This document shows positions 44,457 through 52,494 of a stretch of 64,000 bases of DNA, piece by piece (position 1 is the stretch's first letter; each line of letters begins with the position of its first letter). The stretch is from positions 25,090 through 89,089 of the forward strand of contig JBCCRM010000019.1 of the NCBI GenBank assembly GCA_039513195.1. Reading direction: 5' to 3'. Below the pieces are notes generated by a model. The model saw only the letters and a program-made list of their open reading frames with translations, was not told the origin of the DNA and ran no database searches. The position numbers and the translations under genes are program-made. The DNA is from Thermohalobaculum sp039513195 (GTDB lineage: Bacteria > Pseudomonadota > Alphaproteobacteria > Rhodobacterales > Rhodobacteraceae).

Positions 44457-45776
44457 TCAATGCTCGGTGAACAGGTTCCGCCAGGCCCGGCGCAGATACT
44501 CGGCGGTCAATTGCCGCTCGACGCCCTCATAGGAGCATATTGCCAGGGTCTGCTCGATTAGGAACTTTGGGTGGAAGGCGTGAAACTCCGCACCCGGCGT
44601 TTTTCCGTAAAGGTCGACCAGAATAAAGGCCAAAGTCTCTTCATCCAGGCGCAAATCAAACTTTGCCGCCGTCTTGGCGAAGATCCGGATATACGTGTCT
44701 CGATCCGGCTTATCGACCAGGATCTTATAGCGCAGCCGCCGCAGCGCCGCGTCGTCCACCAATTGCTTCGGGGCGATATTGGTTGAGAAAATCACCAGCG
44801 CATCGAAGGGCGCCTCGAATTTCCGCCCGGTCTGCAGCGATAGGTAATCGAGCTTGTTCTCCAGCGGAATGATCAAGCGGTTGATCAGCTCCTGGGGGCT
44901 CTGCCGCTGGCGCCCGAAATCGTCCACCACCAAGATCCCGCCAGAGGCTTTCATCTGCATCGGCGCCTCATAGACGCGGCTCACGGGGTTATAGGCCAGA
45001 TCCAGCATGTCGAGCGTCAGCTCGCCTCCGGTGATCACGATCGGCCGCTTGCAGCGCACATAGCGCGGGTCGAAGCCGCCCTCCCGGCGCAACCCGCTCC
45101 CCTCCTCGCCCTCGCGATCCATGCGGGCATGCACCGCCGGGTCGAACAGGGTGATCACCTGCTTGTCGACCTCGATGGCATAAGGCAGGAAGATGTGGTC
45201 CTGAAAGGCCGCGCAAACCGCCACGGCGATCGAGGATTTGCCGTTCCCCGGCGGGCCGTAAAGCAGCATGGACGCCCCGGAATTGACCGCCGGGCCGACC
45301 TGCTCCATCAGCATCTCGGACAGCGTCAACTCTTTGAAGACCCGCTCCAACCGCGGCCGGGTCAGCACCTCGCCGAGGATCGATTGCGCCGTCAATTGGC
45401 GGACATAGTGCTCCAAGGGCACCGGCGCCGCCCCGGTCCAATCGCTCAAGGCCAGCGCTTCGACGGCGAACTCCTTGCCCTTCGCAGTCAGCGTGTAGCG
45501 CATCTCGGCCGCCATCGACGCGCCGAGCTGGCCCAGCGCCTCCATCAGCTTCTTCGCCTTTGCATTCTCGATAAGCTGATCGACGATCCAGGAGGGCAGC
45601 TTCAACGCGCGCGCCATCTCGCTCGGCCGCTCCAGGCCGGTTCGGTAGGTGGTCTTGATCAAGAGATCGCCGAGAAAGCCGGGCTCCAAGCCGGTGTCCT
45701 CGATCGTGTGCGGCAAGGCTGGCACCGGTATCGCCCGCCGGTCGCTCAGCTCCGCTCCCCTAACCCCCAACTGCAT
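44457..45776 (-). CDS. AAA+ ATPase of unknown role in polysaccharide region
   Basis: The 439-residue protein has an N-terminal region of about 150 residues with winged-helix-like character (IVDQLIENAKAKKLMEALG). A complete AAA+ core follows: Walker A LLYGPPGNGKSSIA, Walker B GGILVVDDFGR, sensor-1 VIFSTNIAP and an arginine-rich segment (DDAALRRLRYKI). There are no membrane segments. It could remodel or regulate polysaccharide machinery but nothing in the sequence shows the target. ATG 45776 is used; GTG 45788 is an alternative. Confidence 0.8.
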   Translation of the reverse strand: MQLGVRGAELSDRRAIPVPALPHTIEDTGLEPGFLGDLLIKTTYRTGLERPSEMARALKLPSWIVDQLIENAKAKKLMEALGQLGASMAAEMRYTLTAKGKEFAVEALALSDWTGAAPVPLEHYVRQLTAQSILGEVLTRPRLERVFKELTLSEMLMEQVGPAVNSGASMLLYGPPGNGKSSIAVAVCAAFQDHIFLPYAIEVDKQVITLFDPAVHARMDREGEEGSGLRREGGFDPRYVRCKRPIVITGGELTLDMLDLAYNPVSRVYEAPMQMKASGGILVVDDFGRQRQSPQELINRLIIPLENKLDYLSLQTGRKFEAPFDALVIFSTNIAPKQLVDDAALRRLRYKILVDKPDRDTYIRIFAKTAAKFDLRLDEETLAFILVDLYGKTPGAEFHAFHPKFLIEQTLAICSYEGVERQLTAEYLRRAWRNLFTEH

Positions 45777-46036
45777 GCCCACACCCACCCGCAGCGTTGC
45801 ATCGCCGGGCCCGATCCGGGGGCCTCAGCGAAAAATCCGATCGGACAGCTGGCCCCGACGCGGAGAGTCCCCACGCCCGCGCCGTTTCCATCTGCCCCGC
45901 CGCGACGGTCGCGCCAGACCATGAAAAAACCATTGAAAGCGATGGTGAAGAGCGGCGCGGGTGAAGGATGCGCAGGTGCGCGCACTGGGCCTGCCCGGCT
46001 TGTCCTCCACACGGGCCGGGCTTAGGCCGGGATGCC

Positions 46037-46141
46037 AGAGCATTTTCCAGCCAATCTGAATCAGATTGGCATCGCGATAATGCGCCCCAAAAATATCTCC
46101 GAGCGAAAGAGCCGATCCAGTCGGGTCGGAAAGCGCTCTAG
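46037..46141 (+). repeat. 105-bp dispersed repeat, family II copy 2
   Basis: Same length and ends as the copy at 11411 (AGAGCATTTTCCAGCC to GGTCGGAAAGCGCTCTAG), with the inner hairpin CCAATC/GATTGG kept. The middle (around CGCCCCAAAAATATCTCC) is more diverged. Confidence 0.85.
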
Positions 46142-46151
46142 CAAGGCCCGG

Positions 46152-46286
46152 CCGCCCGCAGCGGTCTTCGCAGCCTCTCCACCCCTCGCCGATGCGGCGA
46201 GCGATGCGCCCGCGGGGGACGGGCTGTTCACAGACCGGCCCACGCCCAAGCATCGACCCATCGCGGGCGGCACGCCCGCGATTCCG
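46152..46286 (+). repeat. Dispersed repeat, family III copy B
   Basis: About 135 bp, a shortened copy relative to A and C near its 5' third. It ends in the same hairpin TCGCGGGCG-gca-CGCCCGCGA (46261-46281) and TTCCG. It lies 10 bp downstream of a family II element. Confidence 0.8.
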
Positions 46287-46306
46287 TTTGGTTCGCTGCC
46301 AGGTCG

Positions 46307-47542
46307 TCAGAAAACTTCGACGCCCTCGGGCGAACCGGGCGCCACGGTCACGAATCTGCCGCCCCAGCCGCGGATCTCGTCCAGCTGCGCCGCGATCTCC
46401 GCCCGCAGGTTCCAGGGAAGAATGATCACATAGTCCGGCTTCATCGCCATCAAATCGGCTCTCGAGATCACCGGAACATGGGCGCCGGGCAACAGCCGCC
46501 CTTGCTTTTGGGGGTTGTCGTCGCCGACCGCCATCAGATCGCCGGCGCCGAGCCCGCAGAAATTCAGGAAAGTGTTGCCCTTCGCCGCCGCCCCATAGCC
46601 GGCGATCTTTGCGCCCTTCACGGACCCGATCCAGGCGAGGAACTGTGCGCGCAGCCCTTCGACCCGCGCGGCGAAGGCGCGATAGGTTTCGGGATCGTCG
46701 AGCCGCCCGGCCGCCTCCTTGGCGCGCACCGCCGCGAGCCCCGGGGCATCCCCATGGCCAGCGCCCTCGTGACAGGCAAAGACCCGCAGCGACCCGCCAT
46801 GGGTCGGCAACTCCTCCACATCGAAGACCCGCAGCCCGGCGGAGGCCAGCACCCGTTCCACCGCCAACAGCGACAGATACGAGTAATGCTCGTGGTAGAT
46901 GGTGTCGAACTGCACCTGCTCGATGAGCTTGAGGAGATGCGGGAACTCAAAGGTCAGCACCCCTTCCGGCTCCAGCACGAAGGGGAACCCGGCCACGAAA
47001 TCGCGGATCGCCGGCACATGCGCCAGCACATTGTTCCCGCAGATCAGGCGCGCGGAAATCCCCTCGGCCGCCATGGCGCGCCCAGTTGCCTGGTTGAAGA
47101 AATCCACACGCGTCGGGATGCCCTTCCCCTCGGCGATCGAGGCCGCATGTCCCGCTGGATCGACCCCCATCACCGGCACGCCGCGGGCCTTAAAGTGCTG
47201 CAGCAGATAGCCATCATTCGACGCGATCTCCATCACCCGCGTCTCCGGTCCCAGCCCAAAGCGCGGGATCATCGCCTCCGCGTAGCGTTCCGCATGGGCG
47301 ACCCAAGACGCCGAGTACGAGGACAGATACGCATAGTCGTGGCTGAAGATCTCGCCCGCCGGGGCATCATAGGCGAGCTGCACCAGCCAGGTTTCCGTAC
47401 AGACCATGGCATGTAACGGCCAGCGCCCCTCCGCGGCTTTGGCGGCCTCCGTCGGCTCCAGAAAGGAATTCGCGAGCGGCGTCTTGCCCAAATCGACCAG
47501 GGTCAGCGTCAACGGGGTCCCGCAGAACCGGCAGGCGCTCAT
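46307..47542 (-). CDS. Sugar C-methyltransferase (SAM-dependent, TylCIII-like)
   Basis: The 411-residue protein has the three-part layout of NDP-sugar C-methyltransferases: a zinc-binding N-terminus with CRFCG, a central SAM domain (RVMEIASNDGYLLQHF, GVDPAG) and a C-terminal Rossmann-like domain (KIAGYGAAAKGNTFLNF, then PDYVIILPWNLR). The HEHYSYLSL segment is typical of the active site. It probably C-methylates a keto-deoxysugar nucleotide, here presumably CDP-linked given rfbF/rfbG homologues nearby. Start ATG 47542 has GGAGGGAG upstream and overlaps the aminotransferase stop (ATGA). Confidence 0.9.
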   Translation of the reverse strand: MSACRFCGTPLTLTLVDLGKTPLANSFLEPTEAAKAAEGRWPLHAMVCTETWLVQLAYDAPAGEIFSHDYAYLSSYSASWVAHAERYAEAMIPRFGLGPETRVMEIASNDGYLLQHFKARGVPVMGVDPAGHAASIAEGKGIPTRVDFFNQATGRAMAAEGISARLICGNNVLAHVPAIRDFVAGFPFVLEPEGVLTFEFPHLLKLIEQVQFDTIYHEHYSYLSLLAVERVLASAGLRVFDVEELPTHGGSLRVFACHEGAGHGDAPGLAAVRAKEAAGRLDDPETYRAFAARVEGLRAQFLAWIGSVKGAKIAGYGAAAKGNTFLNFCGLGAGDLMAVGDDNPQKQGRLLPGAHVPVISRADLMAMKPDYVIILPWNLRAEIAAQLDEIRGWGGRFVTVAPGSPEGVEVF

Positions 47543-48678
47543 GCTCCCTCCAAGATCTCGGCAAGTGCCCGGCAAACCAGATCGACATCCCCCTCGGTGA
47601 GCGTGTAGCCCGATGGCAGGTTCACCCCGCGCTTGGCTGCCGACGCCCCAGCCATGGGCCGCGGCAGGAACCGCGCGGCCTCCGGCCGGTCGGCAAAGGC
47701 CTCGATTTCCGGCAACGCCGAAAAGAATGGCCGGCTGTCGATATTGCGCTCCCTCAGCCGGGCCATCAGCGTGAATTTGTCCAGGTCATGGGCGGCATCG
47801 GGGATCGCGGTCACCATCCAAGCGCTGTTCTCATGCGCCTCCGGCTCCGCATTGATCCTGAGGCCGTTCAGCCCGCCCAACCGCTGGCGGTACCATCCGA
47901 AGATCTCCCGCTTCCGCGCCACCAGCGCATCGATCCTCTCCATCTGTGCCAGGCCCAGGCCCGCCGCCACCGCCGGCATCTTGTACTTGAACGCCACCTC
48001 GGTGTTTTGGAAGAACCGGTCGCCGGGCGGGCGGCCATGGTCGCGCAGGCTCTGCACCCGGGCCAGCACCGCATCGCTGTCGGTGACCAGCATGCCGCCC
48101 TCGCCGGTGACCAGCGTCTTCGAGCCATGGAACGAGAACGCCGCCGCATCGCCCCAGGCCCCAGCCCGGCGCCCGTGGAGTGTCGAGCCAAGCGCCTCCG
48201 CCGCATCCTCGATCAGCGCCAGGCCATAGGCCTCCGCCAGCGCCCGCAACGCCGGCCAGTCGCACATCGATCCATAAAGGTCGACGCCCAGGATCGCCTT
48301 GGTCTTGGGCGTGATCGCCGCCGCGGCCGCCTGGGGATCCAAGCACCAGGTCACCGGGTCGATATCGGCGAAAACCGGCTCGGCACCCACATAGACCACC
48401 GGCGCGACCGACGCGATCCAGGTCACCGCCGGCACCACCACCTCATCCCCTGGTCCGACCCCCAACGCCGCCAGCGCCAGATGCAACCCGGCCGTCGCAT
48501 GGGGCAGCGACACCGCATGGCGCACGCCGATATAGGCGGCAAAGGCCTCCTCAAAAGCGCGGTTGAACCGATAATGATCGGGGCCCCAGCCCTCCATGGC
48601 GGCCTGGCGGGCAAGCTCGCCCTCCCGCTCCGTGATCCAAGGCGCCGCCACCGGGATCAGCGCCGGGGCTGCGATCAC
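47539..48678 (-). CDS. DegT/DnrJ/EryC1-family sugar aminotransferase
   Basis: The 379-residue PLP enzyme has the LPHATAGLHLALAALGVGPG cofactor region, LIEDAAEALGSTLHGRRAG, and the PLP lysine in FSFHGSKTLVTGEGGML, followed by LRDHGR. This family usually transaminates keto sugars at C3 or C4. The presence of the lysine argues against the RfbH-type dehydratases, which have His. GTG 48678 overlaps the upstream methyltransferase stop (GTGA); the downstream C-methyltransferase is also coupled. Confidence 0.9.
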   Translation of the reverse strand: MIAAPALIPVAAPWITEREGELARQAAMEGWGPDHYRFNRAFEEAFAAYIGVRHAVSLPHATAGLHLALAALGVGPGDEVVVPAVTWIASVAPVVYVGAEPVFADIDPVTWCLDPQAAAAAITPKTKAILGVDLYGSMCDWPALRALAEAYGLALIEDAAEALGSTLHGRRAGAWGDAAAFSFHGSKTLVTGEGGMLVTDSDAVLARVQSLRDHGRPPGDRFFQNTEVAFKYKMPAVAAGLGLAQMERIDALVARKREIFGWYRQRLGGLNGLRINAEPEAHENSAWMVTAIPDAAHDLDKFTLMARLRERNIDSRPFFSALPEIEAFADRPEAARFLPRPMAGASAAKRGVNLPSGYTLTEGDVDLVCRALAEILEGA

Positions 48679-49355
48679 AGACGCCCCCAGCCGAAGGCGT
48701 GGTTGACCCATTTGGTGGGCTTCCGCCGCGGCAACCGCTGCCAGAGCGAGATGCCAAAGCGGTTGTCGAAATTCCGCAGCAGCGTGAAATTGGGCGAGCG
48801 CAGCAGATCGTCGAACACCCGCTTGCAGTCCCAAACCGCCGCGGTGTCGTGCAGCGCCATCACCGCCCCCTCCTTCAGGAGCGGCGTGACCATGAAGATA
48901 TCCTGGCGCAGGCCCTTGTAGCTGTGATCGCCATCCACGAAGGCGAAGTCGAGGCTGTTCTCATAGGCCGCCAGTTGCGCACGCACTGCCGGCAAATGGC
49001 TGTCCGAGATGATCTCGGTCACGAATTCTGTCCGCACCTCGGGCTTGATCCGCGCCCAATGGGGGAACATCTCGTGGCGGCCGTCGTCGACGATGATCGT
49101 GCGGCGGCAGGGGAACCAGTCGCGCAGGAACTTAGTCTGCCCGCCGGAAGCGATGCCGAGGTCAAGTGTTAGATCCGCCTGCCCCACCTCGGTCGCCATG
49201 AAATGGACGAAGGCCGCGAACTCCTCCGGGTCCTGCTGCAGATAGAGCCCGTCCGACCGGATCGGATAGCGGAAAAACCCCTCATGGGAGGAGCCCGCCT
49301 GGCGCACCAGCTCCGCCATTTCCACCCGCGTCGGTATCGGCCTCTGCTCGTCCAT
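48675..49355 (-). CDS. Class I SAM-dependent methyltransferase (Methyltransf_24-like)
   Basis: The 226-residue protein has a Rossmann SAM-binding start LTLDLGIASGGQTKFL, then RRTIIVDDG, and a later acidic motif DFAFVDGDHSYKGLRQD with the metal-like DGDHSY pattern of Methyltransf_24 enzymes, closing with MALHDTAAVWDCKRVFDDL. It resembles O-methyltransferases of polysaccharide and lincomycin/cephalosporin hydroxylase-like families. It is the first gene of a three-gene coupled minus-strand unit with the aminotransferase and C-methyltransferase. Confidence 0.82.
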   Translation of the reverse strand: MDEQRPIPTRVEMAELVRQAGSSHEGFFRYPIRSDGLYLQQDPEEFAAFVHFMATEVGQADLTLDLGIASGGQTKFLRDWFPCRRTIIVDDGRHEMFPHWARIKPEVRTEFVTEIISDSHLPAVRAQLAAYENSLDFAFVDGDHSYKGLRQDIFMVTPLLKEGAVMALHDTAAVWDCKRVFDDLLRSPNFTLLRNFDNRFGISLWQRLPRRKPTKWVNHAFGWGRL

Positions 49356-49509
49356 CGCATGCCCCGCCGTCGTGTTCTTGCGCTTCGGCGGTGCCTAGCA
49401 CAGCCGCCCGGCGCAGGCCAAGGCCGCCGGGCCGGGTCCCCGGGCCGCGGCGGGCGCTTCCCTCGCGGCCGATCTGTGCTATCGGGCGGCCGGAGCGAAA
49501 GGGGGCGCA

Positions 49510-50325
49510 ATGCATCTGGGCGTGGTCTATCTGGCGCGGCAGGCGAACCATCCGCGCTGGCTGAGGTTCTTCCTCGACAGCCTACAGCGGCATCCTGCCG
49601 GTGCGCCTTACGACCTGCTGGTGATCCAAAAGGGCTATCCGTCCAAGGCGCCGGACCCGGCACTGATAGGGTTTCAGGCGCCTGGGCTGCAGGCGATCCA
49701 CCTCCACCACGCATCCGACGCGACCTTCGCCACCAACACCTTCTTCGACCTGGCCCGGGCGGTGGAACACACCCATCTTCTCTACTTCGTCTCCTGGGCG
49801 CGGGTGCTGGCGCCGGACTGGGCGCGGATCATGACCGCAGCCGCAGCCGCCCCGGGCTGCGGGATCGTCGGCGCCTCGGCTGGCTACGAGCCGCTGAACG
49901 ACACGACGCCCTTCCCCAACCGCTCGATCCGCACCACCGGTTTCCTGGTGGCGCGGGCGCTCTGGCTCTCCCTCGACCCCGGACCGCTGACCCGGAAATA
50001 TGACGGCAACCTGTTCGAGGCCGGGCCCAACTCGCTCACCCGCCAGGTGGAGGCACGCGGCCTCCTCCCCGTCGTCGCGGGGCGGGACGGGCGCGTCTGG
50101 GGGCCGGAGGATTGGCCGGAAAGCCGCACATTCCGGTCCGGCGACCAGGAAAACCTGCTCTTCGCCGATAACCGAACCCAAGACTACGCCATGGGCAGCC
50201 TCCGACGGCGGCGCAAACTCGCCCGGCTCAATTGGGGTGACGCGGCCGAGGTCGCCACGGTCCCGCCCTGGACCCGGCTGGCGCGCCGCCTTGCCTGGAG
50301 CCGGGGTGGCCAGCCGCAGCCTTGA
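49510..50325 (+). CDS. Putative glycosyltransferase-like protein
   Basis: The 271-residue protein begins HLGVVYLARQANHPRWLRFF, a strand-helix opening like GT-A glycosyltransferases, and has FVSWARVLAPDWARIM where a metal-binding segment would be, but no clear DXD motif. A second half with RTTGFLVARALWLSL and SGDQENLLFADNRTQDYAM resembles the acceptor part of GT2-like proteins. It is divergent from the methyltransferase gene. A function in glycan assembly is likely from context only. Confidence 0.6.
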   Translation: MHLGVVYLARQANHPRWLRFFLDSLQRHPAGAPYDLLVIQKGYPSKAPDPALIGFQAPGLQAIHLHHASDATFATNTFFDLARAVEHTHLLYFVSWARVLAPDWARIMTAAAAAPGCGIVGASAGYEPLNDTTPFPNRSIRTTGFLVARALWLSLDPGPLTRKYDGNLFEAGPNSLTRQVEARGLLPVVAGRDGRVWGPEDWPESRTFRSGDQENLLFADNRTQDYAMGSLRRRRKLARLNWGDAAEVATVPPWTRLARRLAWSRGGQPQP

Positions 50326-50505
50326 CGCTGCAACAGCGCGGGCATGCGATAGGGGGCGCGAAATGGGCACCGATCCACGTCACAGCTGGGAAGGTCCAAT
50401 GACAGCACACCAACGCCCAGGGGGCATCGCACCGAAGCAGCGTCGTCCCCATCCGCCCAGGGGGACGCCAAAGCGCTGCCCTATCGTGCGGAAGAAGGCG
50501 GCATA

Positions 50506-50976
50506 ATGGTCCGCAGAACACTCTTCATCGTCTGTGGCCTTCCCGGCGCCGGCAAGACGACCCATGCGCGGACGCTCGCCCAAACCCTCGACGCCGTCCG
50601 CTTCAATCCAGACGAGTGGATGCAGGCCATTGGGTTCGATCTGTGGGACGAGGCGGCGCGAGACCGGATCGAGACGCTCCAATGGCAGATCGCACAGACG
50701 GTCTTGGCCGCCGGAGCACCCTGCATCATCGAATGGGGCACTTGGGGCAGAGCCGAACGGGATGCGCTGCGCGAAGGGGCCAGAGCCCTCGGGGCCGCGG
50801 TAGAACTCCACTATCTCAGCGCGCCGCCCGAGGTGCTCCTCGAAAGGATCAGGCGCCGCGGCGCAGAAGACCCTGCGGTGACGTTGGAAGACCTCGAGGG
50901 CTGGCTTGCGGTCTTCCAAGCTCCAACGGCGGAAGAGTTCGAGTGCTACGACGCGTCGCGAACCATCAGCCTGTAA
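50506..50976 (+). CDS. Small P-loop kinase/ATPase (AAA_33-like)
   Basis: The 156-residue protein has Walker A VCGLPGAGKTTHAR at residues 9-22, then FNPDEWMQ, IIEWGTWGRAERD and a lid-like RIRRRGAED. This layout fits small nucleoside/antibiotic-type kinases of the AAA_33 group (zeta toxin and Cpt kinase relatives). The substrate is unknown. The gene stands alone, followed 11 bp later by a family II repeat. Confidence 0.78.
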   Translation: MVRRTLFIVCGLPGAGKTTHARTLAQTLDAVRFNPDEWMQAIGFDLWDEAARDRIETLQWQIAQTVLAAGAPCIIEWGTWGRAERDALREGARALGAAVELHYLSAPPEVLLERIRRRGAEDPAVTLEDLEGWLAVFQAPTAEEFECYDASRTISL

Positions 50977-50987
50977 CGCACCGGCGC

Positions 50988-51092
50988 CTAGAGCGCTTTC
51001 CGACCCGACTGCATAGGTTCTCGCGCTCTAAAGGACTGCTCGGGCGCATTTTCACGCCGCCGATCTGAGTCAGATCGGCTGGAAAATGCTCT
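50988..51092 (-). repeat. 105-bp dispersed repeat, family II copy 3
   Basis: Inverted relative to copies 1 and 2 but exactly 105 bp, from CTAGAGCGCTTTCCGACCCG to GGCTGGAAAATGCTCT on the plus strand. The inner hairpin is CCGATC/GATCGG instead of CCAATC/GATTGG, a paired change that keeps the stem. Confidence 0.85.
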
Positions 51093-51250
51093 GGGCTCGC
51101 GAGTGCCGGGTTGGCCGCATGCGTCCTGCCCGACCGCCACGCAGCCCTTCGCTTCGGCTCGGAGCCGACCCACCCCAAAGCGTGCGGCTGTCTACCGGCC
51201 GTCTGAACGCTGCCAGTTGTGCCTCGGGCCCTCCCCAGAACCACGCCGCC

Positions 51251-51337
51251 CGTCAGGGCGCAGCGGGGTCAAGGATCGCGGGCACCGCGACCGCGCGGCA
51301 CGCGCGGCGTGTCCTTGAGGCCGCTGCGCCCTTGACG
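51251..51337. repeat. Large imperfect inverted repeat
   Basis: Arms of about 25 bp (left beginning CGTCAGGGCGCAGCGG at 51251-51275, right ending CCGCTGCGCCCTTGACG at 51312-51337) pair with a few mismatches around a GC-rich loop. It stands just before the family III copy C. Confidence 0.7.
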
Positions 51338-51353
51338 GCATGCTGGGGCATGG

Positions 51354-51502
51354 CCGCCCGCGGCGGTCTTCTCAGCCAATCTTTGCGGCCCCTCCACCCG
51401 GCACTACCGCTGCGGCGCGGGGCGCTCGCGGGGGCCGGGCTGCCCGCAGTCCGGATCCCGCCCAGGCATCGACCTATCGCGGGCCTGAGGCCCGGGATTC
51501 CG
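51354..51502 (+). repeat. Dispersed repeat, family III copy C
   Basis: About 149 bp, starting CCGCCCGCGGCGGTCTTCTC. Its terminal hairpin is CGGGCC-tga-GGCCCG followed by GGATTCCG, so the stem sequence differs from copies A and B but pairing is kept. Confidence 0.75.
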
Positions 51503-51557
51503 CTAACCTCGATGACCGAGAGGTTAAAGCCCGACTAAAAAACTATGCATATGCTTT

Positions 51558-51585
51558 GTGCATTGGATGTGCATGCGCCGTGCAT
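51558..51585. repeat. Three GTGCAT motifs at 11-bp spacing
   Basis: GTGCAT occurs at 51558, 51569 and 51580, exactly one helical turn apart, with a related ATGCAT at 51545. It lies just downstream of the glycosyltransferase stop. Such phased repeats can be protein-binding sites. Confidence 0.5.
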
Positions 51586-51630
51586 CACCCAAATTATTGG
51601 AAACACGCGGTAAATATCGTTCCAGCCCGC

Positions 51631-52494
51631 TCATCCGTGCAAACCGGACATCCACAGTTTCGCAACCCGACCGCGGCTGCCGACGCGGCGGGCGGTGAAG
51701 CGGTCGATGGCCGCAGCCAAGCGCACCCGCTCGAGCCAAGGGCGCTCCGCCAACCCCACCTCCTCCGCGCAAATGGCTGCAAAGCGCCGCCGCCGCTCCG
51801 CCAAATCCCGCGCGTCCCTGGGCGCTGCTTGGCTCAGATGCTGCGATGGCTTCTCCACGATCCGCTGGCGAAACGCCACCCGGTCGCTGCCGGTCACCCC
51901 ATCTTGCGCCAATGCCGCAAACAGCATCAGAAAATCCGATGCCCAGGCATACGGATACGCGTCATAAATCCGATGCCAGATCTCGCGGATCGCCGCGTGC
52001 CGCCATAAGCCATAGAACCAGGACTGGTGGACCGCTCGCATATTATGGATCAAGGGGCCCGCGCCATCCCCTCGGGCCAGCCGAAACGGCACTGTCCGCC
52101 GCTTTTCGGCACCGTCCGGACCCACCCGGGTCTGCTCGATCCGCGCGGCGGCCAGCACCGCGTCCGGCGCCGCCTCCAAAGCCTCCAGCAACGTTCGCAG
52201 ATACTCCGGGTCCGAGGCATCGTCATGGGCACGCCACAGGAAAAAGGGCGTTTCGCAAGCCTCCATCACATCGATGAAGTTCTGCGCGGGCCCCTTGTTT
52301 TCGGGCTGACGAACATAGCGGAACCGCCGGTCAACGGAACAGATTTCCTCTGCAATATGAGGGGTTTCATCGGTTGACGCGTTATCGTAGATCAATACGT
52401 GAAAGTCTCTCAAAGTTTGCCCGGCGAGACAGCCCAAGGACTCCCGCAACATCGAGCCGCCGTTGAACACAGGCACGCCGACGGTAACATTCAC
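51631..52494 (-). CDS. Family 2 glycosyltransferase
   Basis: The 287-residue GT-A enzyme has the GT2 opening VTVGVPVFNGGSMLRESL, the UDP-binding DNASTDET, and RAHDDASDPEYL as the metal-binding DXD-like region, followed by a Trp-rich acceptor half. It probably adds a sugar during glycan assembly on the cytoplasmic face. The start overlaps the acetyltransferase stop (ATGA). Confidence 0.9.
   Translation of the reverse strand: MNVTVGVPVFNGGSMLRESLGCLAGQTLRDFHVLIYDNASTDETPHIAEEICSVDRRFRYVRQPENKGPAQNFIDVMEACETPFFLWRAHDDASDPEYLRTLLEALEAAPDAVLAAARIEQTRVGPDGAEKRRTVPFRLARGDGAGPLIHNMRAVHQSWFYGLWRHAAIREIWHRIYDAYPYAWASDFLMLFAALAQDGVTGSDRVAFRQRIVEKPSQHLSQAAPRDARDLAERRRRFAAICAEEVGLAERPWLERVRLAAAIDRFTARRVGSRGRVAKLWMSGLHG

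Larger units (their letters stand above)
45777..46306. other. Repeat-filled intergenic region
   Basis: No gene is seen. The interval holds the 105-bp family II repeat (46037-46141) followed 10 bp later by a family III repeat (46152-46286). The first 250 bp, upstream of the AAA+ gene start, are GC-rich without recognisable motifs. Confidence 0.5.
51093..51630. other. Repeat-rich intergenic region
   Basis: No gene is seen between the kinase and the converging glycosyltransferase. It holds a large stem-loop (51251-51337), a family III repeat (51354-51502) and an AT-richer strip with three GTGCAT motifs (51558-51585). Confidence 0.5.

Noticed and set aside
47539..48678. RfbH-type CDP-4-keto-6-deoxyglucose 3-dehydratase
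   Set aside because: The PLP-binding position carries lysine within FHGSKTLVTGEGG, typical of aminotransferases, and the iron-sulfur cysteines of RfbH were not seen.
50363..50506. 47-codon frame upstream of the P-loop kinase
   Set aside because: Pro/Arg-rich composition, no recognised homologue and no clear ribosome binding site.
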